A stretch of 64,000 nt of DNA from Mucilaginibacter polytrichastri. Its GTDB lineage: Bacteria > Bacteroidota > Bacteroidia > Sphingobacteriales > Sphingobacteriaceae. Where the stretch lies: the NCBI RefSeq assembly GCF_001911425.1, contig NZ_MPPL01000001.1, positions 5,648,387 through 5,712,386 on the forward strand, given 5' to 3'. Numbering within the stretch: position 1 is the stretch's first letter; every line of letters starts with the position of its first letter. Below, piece after piece: positions 36,130 to 44,607 of this stretch. The notes under the pieces are model-generated. The model did no database searches and was not told where the DNA came from. It saw nothing but the letters and a program-made list of their open reading frames with translations. The translations under genes and the position numbers were made by a program.

Positions 36130-37446
36130 ATGGCCACTTTAAGCGCTAAAGTTTTTAAGCACCACAAAAAAGCAGATGGTACTTACAATGTTAAAATTTA
36201 CATCTATCACAATTCCGTTCGATCCTATATGGATACGGAGCACTACGTCACTGACAAACAACTAAAGAAAGATTTGCAGATTAAAGACACGTTCTTGCTT
36301 TCAATACTTAACAGGACATTGGACGATTACAGAAAGGCTATTAGTGATCTTGGTGCACGCCTTGATCTACTAGATGCACATTCGTTAAAAGATTATCTTC
36401 AAAAAAAAGAGGACGGAATTAACTTCCTTGGATTTTGCCAAATTCATATTGACCAATTAAAGGCAAACGGCCAGGTAAAGAGTGCTGCGAATTATAACAC
36501 GCTGCGAAATCACTTGGTAGATTTTTTTGAAGGTGACCGATTCCAGATATCCGATATATCTGTTCCTGTCATAAAGGCTTTTGTTCGATTTCTAAGCTCA
36601 AAAAGAAAGGTAATTCGAAAGAATCAATTTGGCAAGCCATACGAATTTCAAGCTAAAGGCGCTGCCGCTGGTAGCATATCGAATTATTTAAGAGATTTTA
36701 GCGGGTTCTTTACCGCAGCGATCCATTACTATAACAAGCCCGCATTAGGATATAACCCAATTTCATACAATCCTTTTTTGGAATTCAGGTCAATAGAAAG
36801 ACCTGAAACCAAAAAAAGGAATATAGATGTTGAACAAATTATTAAAATCAGAGATTGTCGCCCAGAGGAAAGTAGCCGTGCTGAACTCGCGCGAGACATG
36901 TTTATGCTGTCTTTCTACCTTTGTGGAATTAATGCGGTTGATATTTATCAGGGAAGCTACATAATTAACGAGGGCAGGCTGGAATACAACAGGTCGAAAA
37001 CTAAAGGCAAGAGAAAAGATAATGCGTTCATAAGCATCAACATCCCTCCTGAAGCAATGTCTTTAATATTGAAATATAATGGTAAACTCTCTAAACGTTA
37101 TGCTACGATTACGAATTTCAATAAAGCATTAAGCAAAGGCATGAAAGTTATTTGTGATTTAACCGGCTTATCAGGAGTTACGTTTTATTGGGCACGCCAT
37201 TCTTTTGGCAATTTAGCCCGTAATAAATGCCGGAAATCCAAAGACGACGTGGCGCTGGCGCTTAACCACGTCGATCAGGGTCGAAAAACGACCGACATCT
37301 ATTTGGAAAAGGACTGGAGTATAGTGGATGAAGTACAAGCCTCGGTTATCAAGCTGCTTAGGATACAACCAATCCTATCAGAGGGTGAACGCGTTGGTAT
37401 CAGAACCATTATTTTCAAAGACATTAGATTACCCCAGTTGTTTTGA
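36130..37446 (+). CDS. Tyrosine recombinase (integrase) next to tRNA-Asn
   Basis: Site-specific recombinase of 438 residues: an N-terminal arm-binding region (about 1-100), a SAM-like core-binding domain (about 100-220) and a catalytic domain. Visible catalytic residues are Arg-His in WARHSFGN, His in LNHVDQGRKTTDIY and the nucleophile Tyr of DIYLEKD. The first catalytic Arg, usually in a segment like FYTRGM, is replaced: the segment reads FYLCGINAVDIY, as I recall for some Bacteroidota integrases. Position and orientation suggest that it inserted an element at tRNA-Asn. No excisionase gene is recognised. Confidence 0.88.
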   Translation: MATLSAKVFKHHKKADGTYNVKIYIYHNSVRSYMDTEHYVTDKQLKKDLQIKDTFLLSILNRTLDDYRKAISDLGARLDLLDAHSLKDYLQKKEDGINFLGFCQIHIDQLKANGQVKSAANYNTLRNHLVDFFEGDRFQISDISVPVIKAFVRFLSSKRKVIRKNQFGKPYEFQAKGAAAGSISNYLRDFSGFFTAAIHYYNKPALGYNPISYNPFLEFRSIERPETKKRNIDVEQIIKIRDCRPEESSRAELARDMFMLSFYLCGINAVDIYQGSYIINEGRLEYNRSKTKGKRKDNAFISINIPPEAMSLILKYNGKLSKRYATITNFNKALSKGMKVICDLTGLSGVTFYWARHSFGNLARNKCRKSKDDVALALNHVDQGRKTTDIYLEKDWSIVDEVQASVIKLLRIQPILSEGERVGIRTIIFKDIRLPQLF

Positions 37447-37598
37447 CAGCTGCTGATTCAGCTGTAAATATACCTTTGTTGTATATTAAAGACCCAAGTC
37501 GTTCAAACTTGGCTCCCATCGAACAAGTCTAATGTAGCAAGCAAACTTATCCTTACTAATTGGTAAGAATGAGTTTTGTACAGATCAACGGTTTTAGA

Positions 37599-37637
37599 GA
37601 TTTCAGGACTTTTTTTTACAATTAAAGTCCTGAAATC
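37599..37637 (+). terminator. Hairpin, possible terminator for the integrase
   Basis: GATTTCAGGACTTT (37599-37612) and AAAGTCCTGAAATC (37624-37637) are perfect reverse complements, with an 11-base T-rich loop. It lies about 150 bases after the integrase stop. Confidence 0.5.
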
Positions 37638-37886
37638 AATATCCCTATGAACCGTAGCATCTCTAATTCACCGCATCAAAAATTCAATGGTTGTTATTAT
37701 AATGCCGATGGCACGGCTTTGCTCGGTCGCCAACTGCAGCCGCTGGGAATCCATGAGACTGAGGATCGCCGGCTACTTGGCAGATCAAAAGCGGAAGAAC
37801 CTGATGTGATTTTAGGGATTTTGCCTTGCTATCCGATATCCGGCTCCAGTTGAGGAAAAGGAGCAGGTTATATGCTTTTGCTCGCA

Positions 37887-37920
37887 GGTTAAAGAAATAA
37901 TTGATAAAAGCGGCGCACAT
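37887..37920. repeat. 34-base dispersed repeat, copy A
   Basis: Starts GGTTAAAGAAATAATT and ends GGCGCACAT. It matches 43449-43482 at 29 of 34 positions. Copy B follows an AraC gene fragment, so this copy may mark the end of another lost AraC gene. Confidence 0.6.
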
Positions 37921-37935
37921 TATCAGCATAAAGAA

Positions 37936-38016
37936 TGCTTTTGGCTAACGCAATAATAGATTTGGCTAAACCATTACCGTGCCGGACAGGCAATTTTGTA
38001 CCATTAACTCATACAA
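37936..38016 (+). promoter_or_regulatory. Bipartite operator/promoter block, copy 1
   Basis: The 19-base word TGCTTTTGGCTAACGCAAT (37936-37954) is followed 41 bases later by TTGTAC-N9-ATACAA (37996-38016). The same pair with the same 41-base gap precedes the gene at 39140. TTGGCTAA occurs twice 21 bases apart (37941 and 37962), the spacing of AraC-type half sites. An AraC gene closes this gene group. Confidence 0.6.
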
Positions 38017-38062
38017 TGATGGAAGTTAAAATAACACATTGTTCTATTAAATAAAGGTACAT

Positions 38063-39025
38063 ATGAAACGCATTAGCAAAATCGGGATTTTAATTATGAC
38101 ACTTTTTTCCTTTTCTAAAGTGCAGTCGCAAGTAGTTAGCGACAAAGCAACTTACACCGATACTTCCTATACTACAGGTTCGGTTATTTCAAAAGACGGC
38201 ACTAAAATCGGTTACCGGCAGTACGGGCATGGTACGCCATTGGTTATTGTGCAGGGGGCAATGGGTGTGGCCTATAACTACGATCAACTGGCTAAAGCAC
38301 TGGCCGCGGGTTTTACGGTTTACGTTCCAGACAGACGGGGAAGAGGGCTGAGCACGCTGGAATACACGCCACAATATACCATTCAAAGGGATGTGGAAGA
38401 CCTGCAAAGCATCTTAGAAAAAACGCAGGCGCACCTGGTTTTCGCGTTGAGTTCCGGGGCGATCATTACGCTGGAGGCTTGTAAGGTTTTGCCAGCTATC
38501 CAAAAAGTAGTATTGTATGAGCCGCCATTTTATGTCAAAGGGGTTCCAACCAAAAATATTGACCGTCTGAATCAAGAAGTTGCTGAAGGAAAACTGGCTT
38601 CGGCCATGGTTACCATTTTCAGAACGATAAAAGTCGGTCCGCCGGTATTCGCTTATATCCCAAGGCCCGTGCTTACCTTTTTAGTAAAAAGGCCGCTCGA
38701 ACTTGAGCAAAAAAATGGCCCCGGCAAATACGAGTATTATAGCAAACTGATCCCCTCCATTCGCTATGATGCGAAGATCGTACTGGAACGGGGCGGCGAG
38801 ATCAAAACCTACCATTCAGTTAACCAGCCCATATTATTATTAGGAGGAACTAAAAGTCCGAAGTACCTCCAATTATCGCTTGATTCTTTGCAAAAGATCC
38901 TTCCGAACGGCAGCCGGAAAATATTTAAAGGGCTTGACCATTCCGGCCCATGGAATAAAGATAAAGGCGGCAGTCCGGAACTCGTTGCAAATGCTATCAT
39001 TGAATATTTTAAAAAATTAAATTAA
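38063..39025 (+). CDS. Exported alpha/beta-hydrolase
   Basis: Protein of 320 residues with a signal peptide (about 1-22, ending VQSQ) and an alpha/beta-hydrolase domain beginning KIGYRQYGHGTPLVIVQGAMG. The nucleophile elbow reads FALSSGA, so Ser is in a loose GxSxG-like motif; the final His is in GLDHSGPW. The substrate is unknown. The same kind of regulated promoter precedes it and the SDR gene 114 bases downstream. Confidence 0.83.
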   Translation: MKRISKIGILIMTLFSFSKVQSQVVSDKATYTDTSYTTGSVISKDGTKIGYRQYGHGTPLVIVQGAMGVAYNYDQLAKALAAGFTVYVPDRRGRGLSTLEYTPQYTIQRDVEDLQSILEKTQAHLVFALSSGAIITLEACKVLPAIQKVVLYEPPFYVKGVPTKNIDRLNQEVAEGKLASAMVTIFRTIKVGPPVFAYIPRPVLTFLVKRPLELEQKNGPGKYEYYSKLIPSIRYDAKIVLERGGEIKTYHSVNQPILLLGGTKSPKYLQLSLDSLQKILPNGSRKIFKGLDHSGPWNKDKGGSPELVANAIIEYFKKLN

Positions 39026-39056
39026 AACGGGAGATTTAATGGTCCGCACATTTCGT

Positions 39057-39137
39057 TGCTTTTGGCTAACGCAATCGTGTAATCGGTTAATCATCAATCT
39101 TGCCAACCAGTTAAGTTTGTATCATTAAATTATACAA
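39057..39137 (+). promoter_or_regulatory. Bipartite operator/promoter block, copy 2
   Basis: TGCTTTTGGCTAACGCAAT (39057-39075), a 41-base gap and TTGTAT-N9-ATACAA (39117-39137) repeat the block at 37936-38016. TTGGCTAA at 39062 and TCGGTTAA at 39083 are 21 bases apart. The gap sequences agree at about half of their positions, so the two promoters are probably duplicates. The block ends 2 bases before the ATG of the SDR gene. Confidence 0.6.
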
Positions 39138-39139
39138 CC

Positions 39140-39925
39140 ATGAAATTAAAAAACAGCACCATACTCATCACAGGCGGTAGCAGTGGCATAGGGCTTGAAT
39201 TCGTAAAACAATTGATAGCTCAGCAACCTGAAGCCATCCTGATCACTGGAAGGGATATTTCCCGCCTGGAACAAGTCAGGCAGCAATACCCGCAGGTACA
39301 CATTTTTCAGAGCGATGTCAGCGATCCTAAAGCCATTATGCAATTAGCGGAAACAACCATAGCGCAATTCCCTAAACTCAATATCCTCATCAATAATGCA
39401 GGGGTTATGCGTAACATCAACCTGTTGGATAACATCGCGGATCAGCAGAGCATCACTGCCGAGATCGACATCGACCTTGCCGGCCCCATTTTAATGGTGC
39501 AGCAATTTCTGCCGCACTTACTCACTCAGTCGTCAGCTGCTATTATCAACGTCACATCGGGCCTGGCTTTTGTTCCTTTCCCGATCTCACCAATTTACAG
39601 TGCCGCAAAGGCAGGACTGCGGGCCTATACCCGTGTGCTACGCCTGCAACTGAAGTCTACCAAAGTCAAGGTGTTCGAACTCGCCCCGCCAAGTACGGAA
39701 ACTCCGTTGCAAAAAGATTTTACAGGACTGGTGGACAGCAGCCACAACATGGCTGTGGACAAAATGATCGGCATCGCTATTAAAGGTTTGTTAAACGATC
39801 AGCTGGAGATCAAACCGGGGTTTTCAAAAGTGCTCAAATTCATGAGCAGGCTGATGCCAGATTTTATCCTCAATTTTTTAGACAAAACGCTGCAAAAAAC
39901 GCGGTCGAAAAACTTACATTCGTAG
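39140..39925 (+). CDS. Short-chain dehydrogenase/reductase
   Basis: NAD(P)-dependent oxidoreductase of 261 residues. It has the Rossmann motif TGGSSGIG, the NNAG motif, and the catalytic Ser in NVTSGLAF with Tyr-x-x-x-Lys in YSAAKAG. It resembles the DltE-like SDR group. The AraC gene begins 1 base after its stop, so the two are transcribed together. Confidence 0.9.
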   Translation: MKLKNSTILITGGSSGIGLEFVKQLIAQQPEAILITGRDISRLEQVRQQYPQVHIFQSDVSDPKAIMQLAETTIAQFPKLNILINNAGVMRNINLLDNIADQQSITAEIDIDLAGPILMVQQFLPHLLTQSSAAIINVTSGLAFVPFPISPIYSAAKAGLRAYTRVLRLQLKSTKVKVFELAPPSTETPLQKDFTGLVDSSHNMAVDKMIGIAIKGLLNDQLEIKPGFSKVLKFMSRLMPDFILNFLDKTLQKTRSKNLHS

Positions 39926-39926
39926 T

Positions 39927-40865
39927 ATGAGCAGTGCTGCACCATACAGGGTAAAGACCATTACCGAGTTTCACAGGCTGAATAGCCTGCCCGGACCGCT
40001 GCATCCGCTCGTTAGCCTGGTAGACTATGCCATGATCCGCCATCCGCAGGAACGAAGCGGGTTAAGTGTAGTATTCGATTTTTATTCGATCTCGATCAAG
40101 CGGGGGCTGAACTATAAAATGATCTATGGCCAGCAATCCTATGACTTTGATGAGGGCATCCTGTTTTTTTTGGGCCCTGGCCAGGTGCTGAGAGTTGAGG
40201 TAAACGAATATGCAAACAATGAGCCTTCCGGTTGGTTGCTGCTGCTGCACCCTGATTTTTTAGCTAACACGGCCCTGTCGAAAAATATCAGGCAATATGG
40301 TTATTTTGGCTATTCGGCCAATGAAGCGCTTTTCTTGTCCGAGCGGGAAGAGCAAACTGTGAATGGATTGATCAGTCATATCCAGCAGGAATGCGAGGCT
40401 TATACCGACAGGTTTTCAAAGCAGATCATCGTGGCTGAACTCGAAGCTCTGTTTGGCTATGCAGACCGTTTCTATCATCGTCAATTCATCACCCGCGAAA
40501 GCGGCAGCCACCAGGTGCTTGGCCGCCTGGAAACTTTACTCGACAAGTATTTCAGCAGCGGAGAACAGTTGCTTCATGGTATTCCCACGGTTCAGTCTGT
40601 AGCCGAAACACTCCACATGTCCCCTAATTACCTGAGCGGCCTGCTGAAAACACTTACCGGCTTGAACACCCAGCAACATATCCATGAAAAACTCATCGCG
40701 GCTGCGAAACTTAAACTATCTAATACCGATCAGACAGTGAGTGAGATCGCTTATAGCCTCGGTTTCGAACATGTGCCGTCCTTCAGCAAATTATTTAAGC
40801 AAAAAACCAGGCAATCACCCGTCGCGTTCAGGCAGGGTTTCCAAAATGGCTTTACGGAAAACTAA
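39927..40865 (+). CDS. AraC-family transcription regulator
   Basis: Regulator of 312 residues: an N-terminal cupin-like sensing domain (about 30-160) and a C-terminal AraC DNA-binding domain with two helix-turn-helix units (VQSVAETLHMSPNYLSGLLKT and VSEIAYSLGFEHVPSFSKLFK). It is the last gene of the SDR unit and is the likely regulator of both bipartite promoters upstream. A decayed copy of its C-terminal part lies at 43280. Confidence 0.9.
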   Translation: MSSAAPYRVKTITEFHRLNSLPGPLHPLVSLVDYAMIRHPQERSGLSVVFDFYSISIKRGLNYKMIYGQQSYDFDEGILFFLGPGQVLRVEVNEYANNEPSGWLLLLHPDFLANTALSKNIRQYGYFGYSANEALFLSEREEQTVNGLISHIQQECEAYTDRFSKQIIVAELEALFGYADRFYHRQFITRESGSHQVLGRLETLLDKYFSSGEQLLHGIPTVQSVAETLHMSPNYLSGLLKTLTGLNTQQHIHEKLIAAAKLKLSNTDQTVSEIAYSLGFEHVPSFSKLFKQKTRQSPVAFRQGFQNGFTEN

Positions 40866-40915
40866 TTTAACGTGACTTCAGTTTCACTGGCTTATAACAA
40901 TTAAGATTTAAATAA

Positions 40916-40943
40916 AAAAGGGAGCTAAGAATAGATCCCTTTT
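40916..40943 (+). terminator. Terminator after the AraC gene
   Basis: AAAAGGGA (40916-40923) pairs with TCCCTTTT (40936-40943) across a 12-base loop, followed by A/T-rich sequence. Confidence 0.6.
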
Positions 40944-41080
40944 AAGCTAATCGCTGGACAGCATGAGCATGTGTCCTATTAGCCTAGCCATTTTAAAGGT
41001 AATAACTTCATACAGCTATTAAAACATTTGTCATGAACAACGGAAAAAGGTCAATGAAAACTTGTTTATGCCATCTTATA

Positions 41081-42562
41081 TTATTTCGGCAGATTACTTT
41101 TATAAAACTGTTGGAAATAAACTTTTACTTTTTCCCAATCGGCCACGATAGCTGCAATATAACCATCAGGGCGTATAATCACCCAGCCTTTATCAATGCC
41201 GTAAGCACTAACAATTGCCTTATCATTACTGTTTACAATTTTTATCCCTTCTATAGTTTCCACCGGTGCTTTATCGTTAATAACCAGGACTCTCCATTGC
41301 GTTCCTTTCAATTGATCAGATAACCATGTTCTATCAGCTAATTCAACGTCAGGGGCGCGGTCTCCGGCTTGTAATTTGCTTTCCGTGTCGTTGCTTTTTA
41401 CAGTTAATGGGCTATCCCGATAATTGAGGTTAAGCTGGGTCGTGTCACTTGTGGCTAAGGTTTCAAAGGCTCCCTTACCCGCTGTGGCAGCTTTTAACAT
41501 CACTTGCTGACGTTCGGAGGTAGTCCTAAGTAGCCAGTCAGCAATCGGTATGCGTTCCTCCGCGTAGGTATTTAATAGATCATCACCTGCCTCTCCATGA
41601 ATCACTGCCGCCAGTTTCCAGCCCAGGTTATAAGCATCCTGAATGCCGGTGTTCATCCCCATGCCTCCAGCTATAGAATGCACGTGTGCGGCATCTCCGG
41701 CAATAAAGGCATTACCTACACGGTATTGTTCTGCCCGGCGGACATTTACTCGGTAAATAGATTGCCACGTGCTATTAGTAAAAGAAACACCCTCCATTTG
41801 CGTGCGTTCCTTAAAAAGCTGTCTAAAGCCTTCCAGCGTAGGTATTGGTACATTACCATCGTTATCTCGCGGCACAACGGCCTGCAACTGCCAGCTATTG
41901 CTACCCTTAAATGGGAATAAAGCGAATGCCAGACCAAATTCCGGACTAAGCCAGTTGTACCAGGCATCAGGCTTAAAACCTTCCACTTCAACATCACCCA
42001 CCCAGAGTTGCTCTTCCTGATGGGTTTCGCCCACAAAATTGATTCCAAGCTTTTTGCGGGTAGTGCTTTTTCCGCCGTCGCAGGCAATCATATAATCACA
42101 GGTCAATTCCTCTGTCCAGTTGGGGTTTTCCAGTCGGCAAGTGAAGCCGTTATCTATTTGGGTAAATTCAATTAATTCGGTAGCCCATTCCACATTTACT
42201 CCCAACTCGGCCAGTTTATGGCGCAAGGCTTCCTCAACTTGGTATTGCGGGAGCAATAAGACTTTAGGATATTTTGTGTCTTCGCGGGGGATTGTGTTGC
42301 GTGGCGTTTCACCAATGAATTGGTTGCCGCTAAATTTGCGGTACGGCAGCTCGGTATGGCCTAATGGCATTAATTTGTCCGCTATACCAAGCTCGTTTAG
42401 TATTTCAAGGCTTCTGGGTTGCAATGCTTTGGCGCGTGAGCCACTAGGTGGTAATACTGAGCGTTCAATTATCCGATAGTTAATGTTACGTCTTGCCAAT
42501 TCACAGGCTAATGTAAGGCCTACGGGACCGGCACCGATTATGAGGACAGTAGTATGGTTCAT
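41081..42562 (-). CDS. FAD-dependent aromatic monooxygenase (PheA/TfdB family)
   Basis: Flavoprotein hydroxylase of about 493 residues. It has the FAD-binding GAGPVGLTLACELARR at the start, the DG motif CDGGKSTTRKKLG, and the second FAD motif GDAAHVHSIAGGMGMNTG, then a C-terminal thioredoxin-like domain (about 390-490). Such enzymes hydroxylate phenols, polyketides or rifamycins. ATG 42562 is used because the upstream extension has no homology. A Crp-type gene lies upstream with the palindrome at 42616-42627 between them, 53 bases before the start. Confidence 0.9.
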   Translation of the reverse strand: MNHTTVLIIGAGPVGLTLACELARRNINYRIIERSVLPPSGSRAKALQPRSLEILNELGIADKLMPLGHTELPYRKFSGNQFIGETPRNTIPREDTKYPKVLLLPQYQVEEALRHKLAELGVNVEWATELIEFTQIDNGFTCRLENPNWTEELTCDYMIACDGGKSTTRKKLGINFVGETHQEEQLWVGDVEVEGFKPDAWYNWLSPEFGLAFALFPFKGSNSWQLQAVVPRDNDGNVPIPTLEGFRQLFKERTQMEGVSFTNSTWQSIYRVNVRRAEQYRVGNAFIAGDAAHVHSIAGGMGMNTGIQDAYNLGWKLAAVIHGEAGDDLLNTYAEERIPIADWLLRTTSERQQVMLKAATAGKGAFETLATSDTTQLNLNYRDSPLTVKSNDTESKLQAGDRAPDVELADRTWLSDQLKGTQWRVLVINDKAPVETIEGIKIVNSNDKAIVSAYGIDKGWVIIRPDGYIAAIVADWEKVKVYFQQFYKSNLPK

Positions 42563-42615
42563 CGTTGTAATGTTTTGTTGATGCAAAATTACCGGTCGTC
42601 CAAGCCGGCACACGA

Positions 42616-42627
42616 TAACAATTGTTA
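42616..42627 (-). promoter_or_regulatory. Palindrome TAACAATTGTTA, candidate Crp-type operator
   Basis: A perfect 12-base palindrome between the Crp-family gene (5 bases after its stop) and the monooxygenase gene (53 bases before its ATG). The flank on the coding strand reads ATTAAT before and TCGTG after, nearly identical to the relic site at 59419. Confidence 0.6.
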
Positions 42628-42632
42628 ATTAA

Positions 42633-43157
42633 TCACTTCCTATTCCTGATCCGGCTGAGTGAAACGGAAGTGATCCCAAGGAAAGAAGCGATATAATGTT
42701 GCGGTACCCTGAGGATGATTTCGGGATGATGTTCCAGCAATTCTTTGTACCGCTTTTCCGGGCTGTCTTTAATGCGAGAAACAAAAAGCTTCTGATAATG
42801 CAATAACCTACTTTCCACAAGTGCGCAATAAGAAGCACGAAAATCTGCATCCTTGGCTTTCCTTTCTTTGAATTCGCTTAAGGGCAAGCTATAAGCTACG
42901 GTTGGCTCTAGGGTTCCCACGCTATACCAACTGGGTTCATTAGAAATAATGGTTTCCATGGATGACACGAAGTTACCTTCAAATCCAAATGACATCGTAA
43001 TTTCTTTGCCATCGTCGGCATTGAACCAACACCTGCAACAGCCGGTTTCGATGAAAAATAACTTTTTGGCCAAAGCACCTTCTTTAACCAATAACACCCT
43101 TGCGGGGAATTCTTCCCTTGTACAAATGGATTTTAGACGATCCGTAAAATGCTCCAT
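42633..43157 (-). CDS. Crp/Fnr-family transcription regulator
   Basis: Regulator of 174 residues with a cyclic-nucleotide-binding-like sensor domain (about 15-110) and a short C-terminal helix-turn-helix (RVPQHYIASFLGITSVSLSRIR). No Fe-S cysteine pattern like Fnr and no complete cAMP-binding motif is evident. It lies directly upstream of the FAD monooxygenase, which it may control through the palindrome at 42616. Confidence 0.86.
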   Translation of the reverse strand: MEHFTDRLKSICTREEFPARVLLVKEGALAKKLFFIETGCCRCWFNADDGKEITMSFGFEGNFVSSMETIISNEPSWYSVGTLEPTVAYSLPLSEFKERKAKDADFRASYCALVESRLLHYQKLFVSRIKDSPEKRYKELLEHHPEIILRVPQHYIASFLGITSVSLSRIRNRK

Positions 43158-43279
43158 AGAACTAAGTTCGGGAAAATAATAATTCCGGCTACTGAATGAT
43201 CAAGTGCTTTATTTGAGTAAGTCGGTTATTCTGTGCCATCTTTATACTCGTAACGAGTTCTTTCGCTTTTTCGTATGAC

Positions 43280-43462
43280 ATGGCTCTTAAGCATATGAAA
43301 AACATATCAGCCGCGAAAACGGAACTATCTAATACCTATCAGACAGTGAGTGAGATCGCTTATAGTCTCGGTTTCGAACATGTGCCGTCCTTCAGTAATT
43401 ATTTAAACAAAAAACCAGGCGAGGTGAGCAAAAATTGCTTGAAGGCCGGGTTAAAAAAATAA
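43280..43462 (+). pseudogene. AraC C-terminal fragment (decayed copy)
   Basis: A 60-residue reading frame whose middle (ELSNTYQTVSEIAYSLGFEHVPSFSNY) repeats the last helix-turn-helix of the AraC protein at 39927. Bases 43325-43420 match 40717-40812 with few mismatches. No sensor domain, first helix-turn-helix or promoter is present. Downstream lies the 34-base repeat, copy B. Confidence 0.8.
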
Positions 43463-43482
43463 TTAATAAACGTGGCGCACAC
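43449..43482. repeat. 34-base dispersed repeat, copy B
   Basis: Matches copy A at 37887-37920 at 29 of 34 positions. It overlaps the end of the AraC fragment and continues beyond it. Confidence 0.6.
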
Positions 43483-43559
43483 CCCAGCACAAGATGGCCG
43501 GTAGATGTGCACTACGCGTTTTTAATTTTCTTAATTTTTCATTTGTGAATGAATAACAA

Positions 43560-44543
43560 TTATGGCCGGAGGATAATACTGCCTGTGGTTTTACGTGATT
43601 CAAGATCGGCGTGTGCTTTCCCTGCATCGGCTAATGCGTATATGCTTGTGTTTTGAACATTCAATATACCTTTCCTCAGCAAATTAAATACTTCAGTGAC
43701 CGCTAAAGTTATCTTTTCCTGATCTTGCAGGTACTGATAAAGGGCAGGATTTGCATAATGAATGTTCTTTTGCTCCATTAATTCTGTGTATATAGTTGGC
43801 ATCCCGGAAGGCCAGCCGTACAATACCGCACTGCCCCCGGCTTTGATCAAGTCAACAGATTTTTGAAAAGTTGCTTCCCCGGTGCCATCATATACCGCAT
43901 CCAGGCCTTTGCCCTGCGTGACCTTATTTACTACGTCAGCAAAATCCTCCGATTGCAGATTAACAACGTGCTCAAATCCACGCGTCAAGGCGAGCTCTTT
44001 TTTGGCGGCACCACCTACGGTTCCGATCACTATAGCACCTAACGCCCTTGCCCAGTCACTAAGTAAGGTACCAACCCCACCTGTCATAGCGTGTATTAAG
44101 ACAATATCGCCGGACTTTACACAGTAACTTTGTTTGAGGAGCATATGGGCGGTTAACCCCTTAACTAAAACAGCCGCAGCCTGGTCAAAAGTGATGTCAT
44201 CAGGAAGTTTAAACAGACTGGATGCAGGAATGATCCTGCTTTCTGCATAAGCCCCCATAGCAAATGGATAAGCTACACGGTCGCCAATGACAAAATCCTT
44301 TACGCCAGGCCCGACAGCTTCAATGATACCGGCCGCCTCCGAACCTACGGGTGCGGGGTAGGTGTCCATCGGAAACGTTCCGTTTCTAAAAAAAATATCT
44401 ACGAAATTTACCCCAATACTTTTTTGAGCAATTAAAACTTCTGTTTCTCCCGGCTCCGGCAGCGTTACGGTTTGATATCTCAACACGTCAGGTGATCCGG
44501 TCTGTTCAATAAGCACTACCGCGCTTGATCTTTCTGTTTTCAT
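43560..44543 (-). CDS. NADPH:quinone oxidoreductase, zeta-crystallin type
   Basis: Medium-chain dehydrogenase/reductase of about 327 residues without the zinc ligands. Family motifs: RNGTFPMDTYPAPVGSEAAGIIEAVG and the NADPH-binding HAMTGGVGTLL. It reduces quinones or enones. ATG 44543 is used, since the longer frame to 44672 crosses the operator. TAATTTTG on the - strand (44570-44577) is a likely -7 element. It is divergent from an HxlR regulator with the tandem operator between them. Confidence 0.9.
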   Translation of the reverse strand: MKTERSSAVVLIEQTGSPDVLRYQTVTLPEPGETEVLIAQKSIGVNFVDIFFRNGTFPMDTYPAPVGSEAAGIIEAVGPGVKDFVIGDRVAYPFAMGAYAESRIIPASSLFKLPDDITFDQAAAVLVKGLTAHMLLKQSYCVKSGDIVLIHAMTGGVGTLLSDWARALGAIVIGTVGGAAKKELALTRGFEHVVNLQSEDFADVVNKVTQGKGLDAVYDGTGEATFQKSVDLIKAGGSAVLYGWPSGMPTIYTELMEQKNIHYANPALYQYLQDQEKITLAVTEVFNLLRKGILNVQNTSIYALADAGKAHADLESRKTTGSIILRP

Positions 44544-44607
44544 TTTGTACTTCTGTTTATTTTGAATTACAAAATTAATCCATGTAACTTTATAAAAGGA
44601 ATGGCTG

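Larger units (their letters stand above)
37447..38062. other. Intergenic region between integrase and hydrolase
   Basis: No intact gene is supported; the 68-residue frame at 37647 has no recognisable feature. It contains a perfect 14-bp hairpin at 37599-37637, a 34-base sequence (37887-37920) that recurs at 43449-43482 after an AraC gene fragment, and the regulatory block at 37936-38016. The segment 37640-37920 may be decayed regulator sequence. Confidence 0.55.

Noticed and set aside
37647-37853. 68-residue open frame after the integrase
   Set aside because: No ribosome site, no family motif, and the surrounding bases look like decayed sequence.
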